Shown here piece after piece: positions 15,600-23,741 of a DNA stretch of 61,027 nucleotides (position 1 is its first letter; each line of letters opens with the position of its first letter). A model generated the notes under the pieces. That model saw only the letters and a list, made by a program, of their open reading frames with translations. It ran no database searches and was not told the DNA's origin. This stretch comes from Micromonospora pattaloongensis (GTDB lineage: Bacteria; Actinomycetota; Actinomycetes; Mycobacteriales; Micromonosporaceae). Position numbers and translations under genes: made by a program. The stretch lies in assembly GCF_900107255.1 (NCBI RefSeq), contig NZ_FNPH01000016.1, positions 1-61,027 of the forward strand, in the 5' to 3' direction.

Positions 15600-17070
15600 T
15601 TCGCGGCTACCTATTGACTGGTGGTACGACCGCAGCCCGGCCAGGCTTGGTCGAGGTGACCGGTGGGGTCGCTCTCATCGCGGCTGCCCACCGATGTTTG
15701 GTGTGGCTCTCATCTGGCGTGCGCCCCGCCGGTCACCGCGGCGGTGAGAGGCTCAAGAGGGGACTGCCCGGCTCAAGGTAGCGGTGCCCTCCCGTCGACG
15801 TTGCATCGTCGGATCGAGGGAGGACAGGATGGCTCAGGTCATCATCGGCGTGGACCCGCATAAGCGTTCGGCCACCATCGAAATCATCAACGCACGGGAG
15901 AAGTCGCTCGGCAGGGCCGGTTCGGCACCGACCGCAACGGCTACCAGGCCATGCTCGCCGCCGGTCGCAGGCACAAGGACCGCCTTTGGGCGGTCGAGGG
16001 CTGCAACGGCATCGGCCGGCACGTCGCTCAACGCCTGGTGACTGACGGCGAGACCGTCGTGGACGTTCCCGCGAAGCTGTCCGCCCGGGCCCGGGTGTTC
16101 GCCACCGGCCAGGGCCGCAAGACCGACCCGGTCGACGCCCGCAGCGTCGCGGTGGTCGCCCTGCGCACCGAAGGTCTGCGGCAGGTCGTCACCGACGACA
16201 CCACGGTCGCGTTACGGCTGCTGGTCGACCGCCGTGACCAGCTCGGCCGCGCCCGCACCGACGTGGTCTCCCGGCTGCACCACCTGCTACTCGAACTGGT
16301 GCCCGGCGGCGCGAAAAAGGACCTGTCCGCCCAGCAGGCCCGCGCCCTGCTGGGCACCGTGCGCCCGCGCGACGTGGTCGGCAAGACCCGCCGCCGGCTG
16401 GCCTCCGGGCTGATCGGCGAACTCGTCGTCATCGACAAGAAGATCAAAATCGCGAAACAGGAGCTCACCGACCTGGTCAACAGCACCGGAAGCCGGCTGA
16501 TGGACCTGACCGGCATCGGACCGTCCGGCGCCGCCCGCCTGATCGGCGACATCGCAGACATCGCCCGGTTCACCAGCCGCGCCCACTTCGCCTCGTGGAA
16601 CGGCACCGCACCGATCGACGCCTCGTCCGGCGACCAGAACCGGCACCGGCTCTCCAGAGCCGGGAACCGGCGCATCAACCGCGCACTGCACATCATGGCC
16701 ATCGTCCAGCTACGCCGTGACACCGAAGGGCGCCGCTACTACCGGCGCAGACTGGCCGAGGGCAAGACTCCGATGGAGGCCCTACGGGCATTGAAGCGGC
16801 GCCTATCCGACATCGTCTATCGGCGGATGGTGGCCGACGCGAAGCTGGCCAGGACGGGTCCGGGAGGACACGCGGGGGCGACTCTAGAATCCAGCGCGGC
16901 CGATCTGAACCCCGAGATCGACACTTCGGAAAAGTCACTTCCCGGACCCGCCGAACCCCAGCCTAGAACACCCCTTTTGATCATCACTTGACACAGAGGG
17001 GTGCCATGAGCGGACGTCGCGCAGCGCCATGTCATCGCCAGTCCGCGCAGGCCCTTCGGTCGGTCAGCTT
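15600..17070 (+). mobile_element. IS110-family insertion sequence, frameshifted copy
   Basis: Same family as the intact copy at 3.6-5.1 kb but in the opposite orientation. The left end (15,600-15,828) shares GACCGCAGCCCGGCCAGGCTT-type blocks with the other left end. The right end past the transposase stop (16,992-17,070) includes the inverse of the CGTCCGCTCATGGCACCCCT block seen at ~14,140. Ends are approximate because IS110 elements lack terminal inverted repeats. Confidence 0.75.
15829..16991 (+). pseudogene. IS110-family transposase, frameshifted
   Basis: The ATG at 15829 follows GGGAGGACAGG, a good ribosome site, and begins MAQVIIGVDPHKRSATIEII with the first catalytic Asp. About 25 codons later (near 15,905) homology switches to the next frame, where GRFGTDRNGYQAMLAAGRRH continues and runs to 16991. 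A single-base loss explains this. The downstream frame alone (from 15951) lacks the first DEDD Asp but retains AVEGCNGIGRHVAQRL, QGRKTDPVDARSVAV, LTGIGPSGAARLIGD and RLSRAGNRRINRALH. No obvious slippery heptamer lies at the switch, so inactivation is more likely than programmed frameshifting. Confidence 0.75.
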
Positions 17071-17100
17071 GGTCGTGATCATGTAGGGATCAGGCGAGGC

Positions 17101-17132
17101 CGTTCCGTCAACCGTCATGCGAGACCAGGCAA
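17101..17132. repeat. 32-nt dispersed repeat, copy 1
   Basis: Matches 27,848-27,879 at 30 of 32 positions, in the same orientation. The core reads TCATGCGAGACCAGGCA. Confidence 0.6.
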
Positions 17133-17213
17133 CTGTCCCGACACTGTGTCGAGTCTCAGGTAATCAACCGTCGATGAGCTGAGTAGACAAGTAAGCCGGA
17201 CCTGCCCTAACGG

Positions 17214-17278
17214 TCCGCCAGCGTCCACGGCCGTCCGTCCTTGCTCGTGCTCGTTGTCACCCAGCTAGTCACCCAGTG
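17214..17278. other. possible integrase arm-site region
   Basis: This segment (GTCCACGG...GCTCGTGCTCGTTGTCACCCAG then TAGTCACCCAG) resembles 21,566-21,629, which directly follows a tRNA-Pro attachment-site copy. Short directly repeated GTCAC(C/T)CA units look like arm-type integrase sites. There is no tRNA core sequence beside this copy, so it would be an orphaned remnant. Confidence 0.35.
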
Positions 17279-17386
17279 GCACCGTGATTCGTAGTCCTGG
17301 CAGGCGGTAACCTCGTCGCCTTGTGCGGAGCGGTAACGTGCTCATCCGCCTGTAAGCGCCGGACGGCCCTCCGCGGTACCAGATTG

Positions 17387-18040
17387 GTGCGCACCTTGAA
17401 CGACACGATAATCCCGATCACTGATGCGCGGTCTAGGTGGGCTCGCCAGAAACCTTGGGTTTTCGTCGCACTTGCACTGCTTTGCGTGATCGCAGTTCTC
17501 GCGTCGGTGTACTGCCGTACGGACGCCGAGCCTCCGGGCGACGAACTCAAAACGGACCAAGCACCGTACGGCTGGCAGACCTCCAAAGACGTCGGTACGA
17601 CGTTCACCGATGGGCTGAACATCATCGCAGTGACGCCACAGGCGCGCCGGCCGTTGCGCCTCATCTCGGCGAGGCCACTCATGGATGATGGCGGGAGCGT
17701 GCGAGTGATTGGAATTCTGGCGCGGATCAACCCTGGCATGTTGCCATCGCGTTCCAAGATCGGATCGTTCCAGGAGGCACCGGGGTTTCCGCCCACGCTG
17801 CCCCACGCGGCAGGCGCAGTACCCGTCGAAGGCCTCATCGTTCAGCCGCCGAAGCAGGGCGAGGATCGCTGGATAGAGCTCCAGATCGGGTACGAGGTCG
17901 TCGCGCCGGGTCGCACCGCACGCCGCGGCGTTGAGCTTGTTTACGAATATGAAGGTGCCCAGCACAAGGCAGTTATTCCGAGCTACGTGGCAGTCTGCGC
18001 GCCTTCAACGGCTACCTGTGAACCGGAGTACGGCAAGTAG
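17387..18040 (+). CDS. membrane-anchored hypothetical protein
   Basis: 217 residues from the GTG at 17387 (TTG one codon earlier, or GTG at 17321, are alternatives). A membrane segment follows a basic RSRWARQKPW stretch: VFVALALLCVIAVLASVYC. The exported part contains QAPYGWQTSKDVGTTFTDGL, ARRPLRLISARPLMDDGGSV, VRVIGILARINPGMLP and RWIELQIGYEVVAPGRTAR, predicted as mostly beta strands. The pattern of a late VxLGxxxLxVxP-like beta sandwich is common in actinobacterial surface proteins of unknown function. I cannot assign a family. Confidence 0.6.
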   Translation: MRTLNDTIIPITDARSRWARQKPWVFVALALLCVIAVLASVYCRTDAEPPGDELKTDQAPYGWQTSKDVGTTFTDGLNIIAVTPQARRPLRLISARPLMDDGGSVRVIGILARINPGMLPSRSKIGSFQEAPGFPPTLPHAAGAVPVEGLIVQPPKQGEDRWIELQIGYEVVAPGRTARRGVELVYEYEGAQHKAVIPSYVAVCAPSTATCEPEYGK

Positions 18041-18758
18041 CTGACGTTTCGTGCGCGTGGATGAAGTCGGGGTCGGATCCGCCGTTGAGCGCTCGCGCAG
18101 TCGGGATTGTTAGCGCTCTGCGACACCGGTTACTCCTGGTTTGGCTGAGCCGGCACGAAGGGCTATCTCTCGCGACGGTCGGCATCCCGTATGCCGTCGA
18201 TCCGCACTCCGTGGAACGGGCTACCGCCCGGCCCGCCACGTCAAGCGGACCTTGACGGTTCGTGCGGACGCTGGCGGGTCGGGCGGTGGTCTGCTCGGCT
18301 CGTCCGGGTCGATGGCAGACGGGATGCCTACCGCAACCACCCACGAACGGTGACCCACCGACGGAGCCCCCGGCCATCCTGGAGCCAGAGCGCCCCCGCC
18401 GCAGGCGCAGTAGCCGCAACCCCGCGACCGCCGCCAGCTCGCCGACGCGGCCGGCGTCCGCTCCCCTACGCCGCGCGGCCCGGCCGCTGCCGGCCCACCC
18501 CACCACCGGTCAACGGCCTGTCGTTCTACGGCGGCCCACCGGGATCCCCGCCCTCCGCGCCAGCCGCCGGGCATCAGGCGTGACGGCCGCAGAGCGACAG
18601 CGGCAGCGGCCGGCGCGCGCCCAGGCAGCGGCGCGCGCGGCCCGTCAAGGGCTGCCCTAAAGACGTACAGAAAGTTCTCACCGGTTGACCGGCAGCCGGT
18701 TGTCGGGTGTCAGGACCTCCGTGACAGATCAGTCTCGGGACCTGGGTGACAAGTTCGG
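18041..18758. repeat. gene-free interval with a ~170-bp imperfect inverted repeat
   Basis: Positions 18,170-18,338 form a large imperfect palindrome. GGCATCCCGTATGCCGTCGA (18,181) pairs with the complement of 18,308-18,327 at all but a few positions; ACCGCCCGGCCCGCCA (18,223-18,238) pairs with 18,271-18,286; and the centre forms CGTCAAG...CTTGACG (18,239-18,257). From 18,340 to 18,758 the DNA is C-rich with no convincing gene. The end (about 18,700-18,757) has two GACCT(C/G)(C/G)GTGACA-like units resembling insertion-sequence end repeats. Confidence 0.6.
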
Positions 18759-19196
18759 CTAGATCGCCGCCCGAAGGATAGCCACGAGGTCGTCGATGGT
18801 CCGTTGCGCGTGGAGTCGGTCCGCTTCGGTGGTCCACCCCTGATGCCACGGCCCGTCGGGAGCGGCGACAAAGAGCAACGCCTCCAGTGCAGGGGCGGCG
18901 AGACCCGACGCTGACGCGGGAAGCAGCGCGATGTCTGTCTCATCCGCCAGCTCCGCCAGTTCCGTCAAGCGGTGTTGTAGGTGCTCCCCGCCAGGAAGCG
19001 TCGCGGCTACAAGTGCTGCCGCGGCGACGACCTCGTCAGGGAAAAACTCTCGCCAGAGACGGTCGCGGTTGGCCAGGACGTAGGTGAACATGTGCCGGAG
19101 TGCGTCCAGTTGCTGCTCTGTCGGCCGTTCGGCGAGTTCTTCGAGGAAGTCCAGGGCACCGTCACTGCTGAATGGCCCGGTTCCGAACGTTCCCAC
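18759..19196 (-). CDS. DUF4259 domain protein
   Basis: 145 residues from the GTG at 19196; the start gives VGTFGTGPFSSDGALDFLEE, the classic M/V-G-x-(F/W)-G-x-G-x-F-x-x-D-x-A-x-D-F opening of DUF4259. It continues with LDALRHMFTYVLANRDR, EVVAAAALVAATLPGG and LAAPALEALLFVA. The family is small, helical and soluble, common as solitary genes in actinobacteria; function is not established, though it frequently sits among immunity-type genes. A second, divergent relative lies at 26,989-27,786. Confidence 0.85.
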   Translation of the reverse strand: MGTFGTGPFSSDGALDFLEELAERPTEQQLDALRHMFTYVLANRDRLWREFFPDEVVAAAALVAATLPGGEHLQHRLTELAELADETDIALLPASASGLAAPALEALLFVAAPDGPWHQGWTTEADRLHAQRTIDDLVAILRAAI

Positions 19197-19362
19197 GTCA
19201 CCCTCTCGTCGGAGGACAGCCACCGTTCAAGCCGATGAGCGACACCAAGATCCCGCGTAGCGTAGCGCCCTGTTACGCCCGTACTGATACCGATCTTTCA
19301 CGCAGGTCCCGAGACCCGACATGATCGGCAGCCGGCGACGCGCCCTCCACCGCGTTAGCGCG

Positions 19363-20139
19363 TCAGCAGGCGTAGACCGCTGTGGCGTCGTCGCTGCTCT
19401 TGTTCCGCGCCCAGCGCATGCAGGTCGGACCGGCGCTCTCGACGGCGCGCACTCGGCGGATCAGCTCCGTTGGGCCGTGCTGGTCCAGGACGTCGAGGAC
19501 CCCAGGCCAATTCAGGAGCTCGAACAGGTTCACGATGCGCGCTGCGCCATCGGTGAGGACGGCGACTCGTCGCACCTCACCGAGTGGCAGTGATCCGGTG
19601 ATTGCGTGGATCGCGACGGTGGGGTTCGCGGCGGCAACCCAGTAGTCCGGTGTGTTGCGGGCCGCCAGCTCGGCATGCTTCATCCGCAGCAGCGCGGCCT
19701 GCTTCTCGGCCGACCCGAACGGATGCCGGTCCGCCTCGGCGCGTTCCGCTTTGGCAGTCTGGTCGACACCGTCGACCGCGTCGATGACGATTGAGACATC
19801 ACCGAGGACGAGGTACTCGACCTTGTCGCCGTTCAACCGCAGGATCGCGGTCGCCGCAGAGGGTGTACCGGGGTGCTCCAGGTCGCAATCGCGGTGCTGG
19901 TCGGCGGTGGAACGGATCGCCAGGGTCAGTGCGTTGCCTAGCGAGGTGTCACGGTCCGTCGCGAATCCGGTCAACGCCGAGCCCAGCTTGCCGGCGTACC
20001 ACGCGACGCCATGCGAGCATCCTGTTCCCGTGCGGGCCGTCGCGCCGTCGAGCACGACGATGAGCCCTTCAGTCGCGACGCCCCAGTCCTCGTTCGGCGT
20101 CGTCGGGGACCCCGCCTCGGACGCCACAGAGACGCGCAT
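19363..20139 (-). CDS. PP2C-like phosphatase-domain protein
   Basis: 258 residues from the ATG at 20139. It begins VSVASEAGSPTTPNEDWGVA and GLIVVLDGATARTGTGCSHG; the NED and DGxT motifs match metal-binding Asp positions of PP2C (PPM) phosphatases. Then come DKVEYLVLGDVSIVIDA (the LGD strand with a third Asp), VAVLTDGAARIVNLFELLN, and a terminal NKSSDDATAVYAC, with the usual PP2C DDxT metal ligand. It is shorter than classical PPM enzymes but keeps the Asp set. The stop of the upstream frameshifted gene overlaps its start (TGATG), so the two were one operon. Substrate unknown. Confidence 0.7.
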   Translation of the reverse strand: MRVSVASEAGSPTTPNEDWGVATEGLIVVLDGATARTGTGCSHGVAWYAGKLGSALTGFATDRDTSLGNALTLAIRSTADQHRDCDLEHPGTPSAATAILRLNGDKVEYLVLGDVSIVIDAVDGVDQTAKAERAEADRHPFGSAEKQAALLRMKHAELAARNTPDYWVAAANPTVAIHAITGSLPLGEVRRVAVLTDGAARIVNLFELLNWPGVLDVLDQHGPTELIRRVRAVESAGPTCMRWARNKSSDDATAVYAC

Positions 20140-20521
20140 CAGGCCACGCCCTCGGCGCGGTACACCGGGGTCAGGGCCTCGACGCTCTTGATCGTGCGCT
20201 TCCGCTTGTCGTACTCGCATGCGATCAGCACCGAAAAGCGCCGGTTTTTGACCTCGCGGTACAGGTCGTCAAGATGGTCTTCGAGGAACTGGACAGCCCC
20301 CAGCGTGCCCATGGCGTGAAGCTGCCGCGACCGTCGGGGCGAGGAAGACGCCCGACGTACCCATAGTCGACGCTCCTCCCCTTGTCTGACGGGGACCGGT
20401 ACGTCTCCCCCGTCGCGCGGTTCACCAGGAACAGACCGTCGTCGTCTGTGTTGAAGCCAAGTTTCGTATCAGACGCGAGCACCTCCGAGACTCCCCTACC
20501 TCTGCCGGCCATCTGCGTCAC
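20139..20521 (-). pseudogene. frameshifted partner gene of the PP2C-like protein
   Basis: From about 20521 the frame encodes VLASDTKLGFNTDDDGLF, LVNRATGETYRSPSDKGRS and RLPRPDGRGSF. Near 20,313 the sequence reads TTCACGCCATGGGC, where TTCACGGCCATGGGC would keep frame. In the next frame the protein continues AMGTLGAVQFLEDHLDDLYR, EVKNRRFSVLIACEYDKRKR and ends EALTPVYRAEGVA with a stop overlapping the PP2C start. A one-base deletion has therefore broken it, or it is read as two pieces. Function unknown; the coupling suggests it worked with the phosphatase. Confidence 0.6.
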
Positions 20522-20939
20522 CGCGTTGCGGCGCCGCCACCGTCAACAGGAGGTGCCCCGAGAGAAGGCGGCCGGCGAGGCGTGGCACGACACCGGCATG
20601 ATCTTCACGACCCGCTACGGACTGCCCGTCGAGCCGCGGAACTTCAACCGGTCCTACGACAGCCGCATCGACCACGCCGGCGTCCCAAAGATCACCGTCC
20701 ACGACGCCCGACGCACCTGCGCTTCGCTCCTGGTCGACCTGGACGTGCATCCCCGGATCGCGATGGCGATCCTCAGACACGCGGACTTCTCGATCACGAT
20801 GGAGATCTACAGCCAAGTCTCATCCAAGGCCATTCGAAAAGCCCTGCGAAAGCTCGGCGAAAGCCGAGGCCACGGAGGTCTTGTCGGCAACGTGACGGTT
20901 GCGTGTGTGACGGGGTGGGGGTGCCCGCCCGCGGTCTAG
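20520..20939 (+). pseudogene. tyrosine integrase, C-terminal fragment
   Basis: Only the catalytic C-terminal third is present: ALRRRHRQQ at the start, then DTGMIFTTRYGLPVEPRNFN, ITVHDARRTCASLLVDLDVH and PRIAMAILRHADFSITMEIY. The HxxR (HDAR), H (LRHADF) and catalytic Tyr (MEIY) are retained; the first catalytic Arg and the DNA-binding domains are missing. Upstream of 20,520 the sequence belongs to the minus-strand gene at 20,139-20,521, so the integrase was truncated by a junction there. The gene ends 530 bp from the tRNA-Pro attachment-site copy, as expected for an integrase of a tRNA-targeting element. Confidence 0.75.
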
Positions 20940-21331
20940 TTCTGCGGTGCCAGGGTGCGTAGGACGCAGAACTCGTTGCCCTCGGGGTCCGCCATGACCA
21001 CCCAGTTTCGGTCTGAGCCTTGGCCCACATCCGCCTTGGTGGCACCGAGGCCGAGCAATCTGGTCACCTCGTCCTCAGTGCTGCCGTCGATCGGGCTGAC
21101 GTCGAGGTGGAGCCGGTTCTTCACGGCCTTGCCCTCGGGCACCTGGACAAACAGCAGGGTGGGCGGCATCTGGCGGGCCCGAACATCCTCAACGGTCGGC
21201 ACCCAGGAGCCGATCTCGACCCTGCCCTCGCTCCGGTCGATTACCTTGAAGTCCATTACCTCGCACCAGAAGGCCGCCAGCCTCTCCGGGTCGCGGCAAT
21301 CAACGGCCAACTCGGTGAATCGACTTGTCAT
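20936..21331 (-). CDS. VOC family (glyoxalase-like) protein
   Basis: 131 residues, ATG at 21331 with GGGAGAG upstream. Typical single-module VOC protein: FTELAVDCRDPERLAAFWCE, VMDFKVIDRSEGRVEIGSW, PPTLLFVQVPEGKAVKNRLH, LDVSPIDGSTEDEVTRLLGL, then NWVVMADPEGNEFCVLRTL with the usual terminal metal-binding Glu. These proteins include dioxygenases, glyoxalases and antibiotic-binding proteins; the substrate cannot be told. It overlaps the last 4 bp of the integrase fragment on the opposite strand. Two 18-bp repeats lie upstream (21,387-21,422). Confidence 0.85.
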   Translation of the reverse strand: MTSRFTELAVDCRDPERLAAFWCEVMDFKVIDRSEGRVEIGSWVPTVEDVRARQMPPTLLFVQVPEGKAVKNRLHLDVSPIDGSTEDEVTRLLGLGATKADVGQGSDRNWVVMADPEGNEFCVLRTLAPQN

Positions 21332-21386
21332 GACTCTCCCGGAGTGCGGACGGGGCTCAGAGCATCGGCCGATGAGCCGTTGCTGT

Positions 21387-21422
21387 ACTTCCCTGCTGTA
21401 CAAGACTTCCCTGCTGTACAAG
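21387..21422. promoter_or_regulatory. tandem 18-bp TGTACA repeats upstream of the VOC gene
   Basis: ACTTCCCTGCTGTACAAG occurs twice in perfect tandem, and a partial third (CTGTACTT) precedes it. Each unit contains the palindrome TGTACA. They lie 56-91 bp upstream of the VOC start and could be operators; this is an inference from position. Confidence 0.4.
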
Positions 21423-21428
21423 AACAGA

Positions 21429-21460
21429 AAAGGCCACCTGGAAGATTCCAGATGGCCTTT
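21429..21460 (-). terminator. hairpin terminator beside the attachment site
   Basis: A 15-bp stem with one mismatch (AAAGGCCACCTGGAA with TTCCAGATGGCCTTT) around a 2-nt loop. It lies 8 bp from the 3' end of the tRNA-Pro-derived sequence and was probably the tRNA terminator. Confidence 0.75.
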
Positions 21461-21467
21461 GACCTGC

Positions 21468-21510
21468 GTCGGGACGGCCGGATTTGAACCGACGACCCCT
21501 TGACCCCCAG
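21468..21510 (-). repeat. attachment-site copy: 3' half of tRNA-Pro(GGG)
   Basis: Exactly identical over 43 bp to 30,929-30,971, covering the tRNA from anticodon to 3' end. The tRNA 5' half is absent here. Direct duplication of a tRNA 3' end is the standard mark of a tyrosine-integrase element. Confidence 0.9.
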
Positions 21511-21565
21511 GCAACCAACACGGCTCGCTGACCTGCATCGCAACGGGCATCAAACTGCGGCAACC

Positions 21566-21629
21566 GTCCACCAGAGTCCGTGGACGTCCTCCACCGCTCG
21601 TACCCGTCGTCACTCAGATAGTCACCCAC
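21566..21629. other. possible integrase arm-site region
   Basis: Directly inside the element end. It has GTCCGTGGACGTCC, then GTCGTCACTCAGATAGTCACCCA with two GTCAC(T/C)CA units. It resembles 17,214-17,278. Confidence 0.4.
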
Positions 21630-21833
21630 CTCACGCTGTTACGGGAACGACCGGCAGACCATCGCGTGCGACGCGCACCGTCAGTTTGGAAGAGTGCGCT
21701 CAGGCGGTCGCGATGCCCGAAACGACTGCGGGCGGCGGCCGGTCCGTTGCGTCTCATGCCCGCTCGTGCCCGCTGTGCGCCACGGTTTCTGGCCCACGGA
21801 TGGCCCATGCTGGCCTTCCGGGGCCTGCCTGGA

Positions 21834-22538
21834 TCATCGGCTGCGCGAGGCGACGCTGTTACCAGCGAGCCAGCGACGCCAGCTGGCTGCCGTCACCGGC
21901 GCGGTCGCGTTGTCGACGACCCACTGCATGTAGCCAGCGCGCAAGCGCACTAGGCCGTCGTGATCCTGTTGGGCGCTAGCGAGGCAGCAGCGTAGGGAAG
22001 GGCCGTCGAGCTGTCGAGCCAGAGCGGCGTATCTGCTGTCCTCGCATCGGTGCTCGCGGTAGATCGCGGCGGTCAGGAGTTCGAGTAGGTCAGCTTGAGT
22101 ATCGGGTGTGGGCCCGGCTGCGATGAAGCGCCGCAAGACCTCCTTTTTGGTGCCCCACCCGCCGATCGCCGCGTGGTGCCACTCGTCTGGATACCGGGTC
22201 TCCCACTGCAAAAACAGCACCGCATAGGGGGCGTAGCGACTGTGGGCCTCCGGCCCGCCTGACCATCTCGCGCTACAGAACGCGTAGACCGGCCCCAACA
22301 GGGTGCTCTCCCAGGCAGCCCACTGGGCGGCCCTGGCCTGGTCCATCTCAGCTTGCAGAGCCGGATCGCTCGGCATCAACTCGCGCCCCGCACGTTGCCA
22401 GACGTCGTTCTGCCATTGGATCGCTTCCTGCGACTTCGACATCAAGTCGCGCTGGCGACCAATCGCTGCGGCGCGGCGGGCTGAATCGGGGTGGATGAGG
22501 TCGAATACCCACCGATGCTTGTCCGTGCCTGCGCTCAT
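21834..22538 (-). CDS. hypothetical protein
   Basis: 234 residues, ATG at 22538. It is soluble, helical and Trp-rich: HRWVFDLIHPDSARRAAAIG, EAIQWQNDVWQRAGRELMPS, LGPVYAFCSARWSGGPEAHS, VLFLQWETRYPDEWHHAA, GTKKEVLRRFIAAGPTP. The last part (LVRLRAGYMQWVVDNATAP) is another helix. I do not recognise a family. It is the first gene inside the tRNA-Pro element from the left attachment site. Its codon use is less GC-biased than the core half of the window. Confidence 0.55.
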   Translation of the reverse strand: MSAGTDKHRWVFDLIHPDSARRAAAIGRQRDLMSKSQEAIQWQNDVWQRAGRELMPSDPALQAEMDQARAAQWAAWESTLLGPVYAFCSARWSGGPEAHSRYAPYAVLFLQWETRYPDEWHHAAIGGWGTKKEVLRRFIAAGPTPDTQADLLELLTAAIYREHRCEDSRYAALARQLDGPSLRCCLASAQQDHDGLVRLRAGYMQWVVDNATAPVTAASWRRWLAGNSVASRSR

Positions 22539-23135
22539 CCGGGCAGCTTGTCACGTGAGCCGTGCACTGCGGTGCCCGGTCGCGCCATCAGGACGAGGCA
22601 AATCCCGCTAGGCGTGCCGTCTAGCGCCTGCGACACGCAAATCCCGGCAGACAACGTGGTCGCCACCGGTTACGCCGATTGCTACGTCGTGCTCTGATGC
22701 CCGTCAGGCGCTTTCGTCACCCGCAACGCCTGCCCCTAGCCATCCCACGCCGGCCCACGCAGATCCGCCTCATCGGCACGGATGACATACGAGTGCAGCC
22801 CATCGCGGTGCTGGTGCTCGAACCTTAGGAACCGCTCCGGATCTGCCACGCCATGAGGATGCCGGAACCCAGCCCTCGCTACCGAACCGGACCGCTACCG
22901 GCCGCGGATGGCACACTCTCATGCCGCCGACCGCGCGTTACTGAGCGCAGCCGTATCCACGGGTAGTGGGCTGCGGACGTGCCGATGACAGTGCGCTTTC
23001 CAGTGTTGGCAAGGACTGGCCGTTAAGCGTGGGTACGGGGCATCGGAAACTGTTGGGCCTGATGTGTGCCAGGTGCCCAGCTGCCTCCGCCCAAACCAGT
23101 TGGTTGCTCCGTGGCTCGGCGGTTACGGTGCACGC
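22539..23135. repeat. gene-free interval with dispersed repeat copy 3
   Basis: No gene is supported. Positions 22,922-22,996 align with 9625-9700 (shared CGCGCGTTACTGAGCGCAGC, CCACGGGT and GGACGTGCCGA). A short GCAAATCCC direct repeat occurs at about 22,600 and 22,638. Confidence 0.5.
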
Positions 23136-23741
23136 GTGACAATGGTTGACGCGGATTGGTGGTCGGTACTCCGGGCGCTGGACGAGCCGGTTGCGCCAGT
23201 GGAGGGCATCGGGCCGGAGTTGATCCTGCGGGCCATGGTGGAGGGGCGTATCCCGGAGCCGATGGCTGCGGCGTTGAACGAGCGGGTGGCGCGAGGTGAA
23301 GGTGGTGGTCTGGAGGTGCCACGGGACTTCGACCATGCCGCGGCTCAGGGCCGGTTTGACCGGCTCGCAGAGCGGTTAAGTGAGGCTTATGGTTGCTCGT
23401 GCGACTCGGGACTGGCCCAAGACTCCGCCTGTTTCGGCAGCGTCTGGATTCCCGCCGAGGCCAGCCGCAGTCACACGAAGCGCACACGGATCCGGCTGTC
23501 TTTGCAGGTGAGTGTTAGCAATTTTGGTGGCCTCGCCACCTACGGGCCGTCCAGTCAGAACGGTCATACACCTTACCTGCACCCCGACGACCGTCAACGC
23601 ATCGAGCAGGCACTCGTCGGACTCGGTTATCTCATCGTGCCCAGGCACATCCTCGCCACGCCGTACGACGGGCCTAACGGCTGGGTCTTCGGCACGACGG
23701 CCGATGCGACTTGGTTTACTCGATTCTTTGACCACTTCTAA
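23136..23741 (+). CDS. hypothetical protein
   Basis: 201 residues from GTG at 23136 (ATG at 23142 gives MVDADWWSVLRALDEPV). It contains IGPELILRAMVEGRIPEPMA, LSEAYGCSCDSGLAQDSACF, RIRLSLQVSVSNFGGLATY, HPDDRQRIEQALVGLGYLIV and WVFGTTADATWFTRFFDHF. The start WWSVLRALDEPVAPVEGIGP and the TWFTRFFDHF end are typical of small immunity-type proteins, but no named family is assigned. There are three Cys residues close together (CSC, C). It is a soluble, single gene inside the tRNA-Pro element. Confidence 0.6.
   Translation: MTMVDADWWSVLRALDEPVAPVEGIGPELILRAMVEGRIPEPMAAALNERVARGEGGGLEVPRDFDHAAAQGRFDRLAERLSEAYGCSCDSGLAQDSACFGSVWIPAEASRSHTKRTRIRLSLQVSVSNFGGLATYGPSSQNGHTPYLHPDDRQRIEQALVGLGYLIVPRHILATPYDGPNGWVFGTTADATWFTRFFDHF

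Noticed and set aside
15895-15925. Programmed ribosomal frameshift in the IS110 transposase
   Set aside because: No slippery heptamer or following hairpin is visible, and the intact copy at 3.7-4.9 kb encodes the same protein in one frame.
21468-21510. A second functional tRNA-Pro gene
   Set aside because: Only the 3' half is present; the D arm and the 5' acceptor strand are missing.
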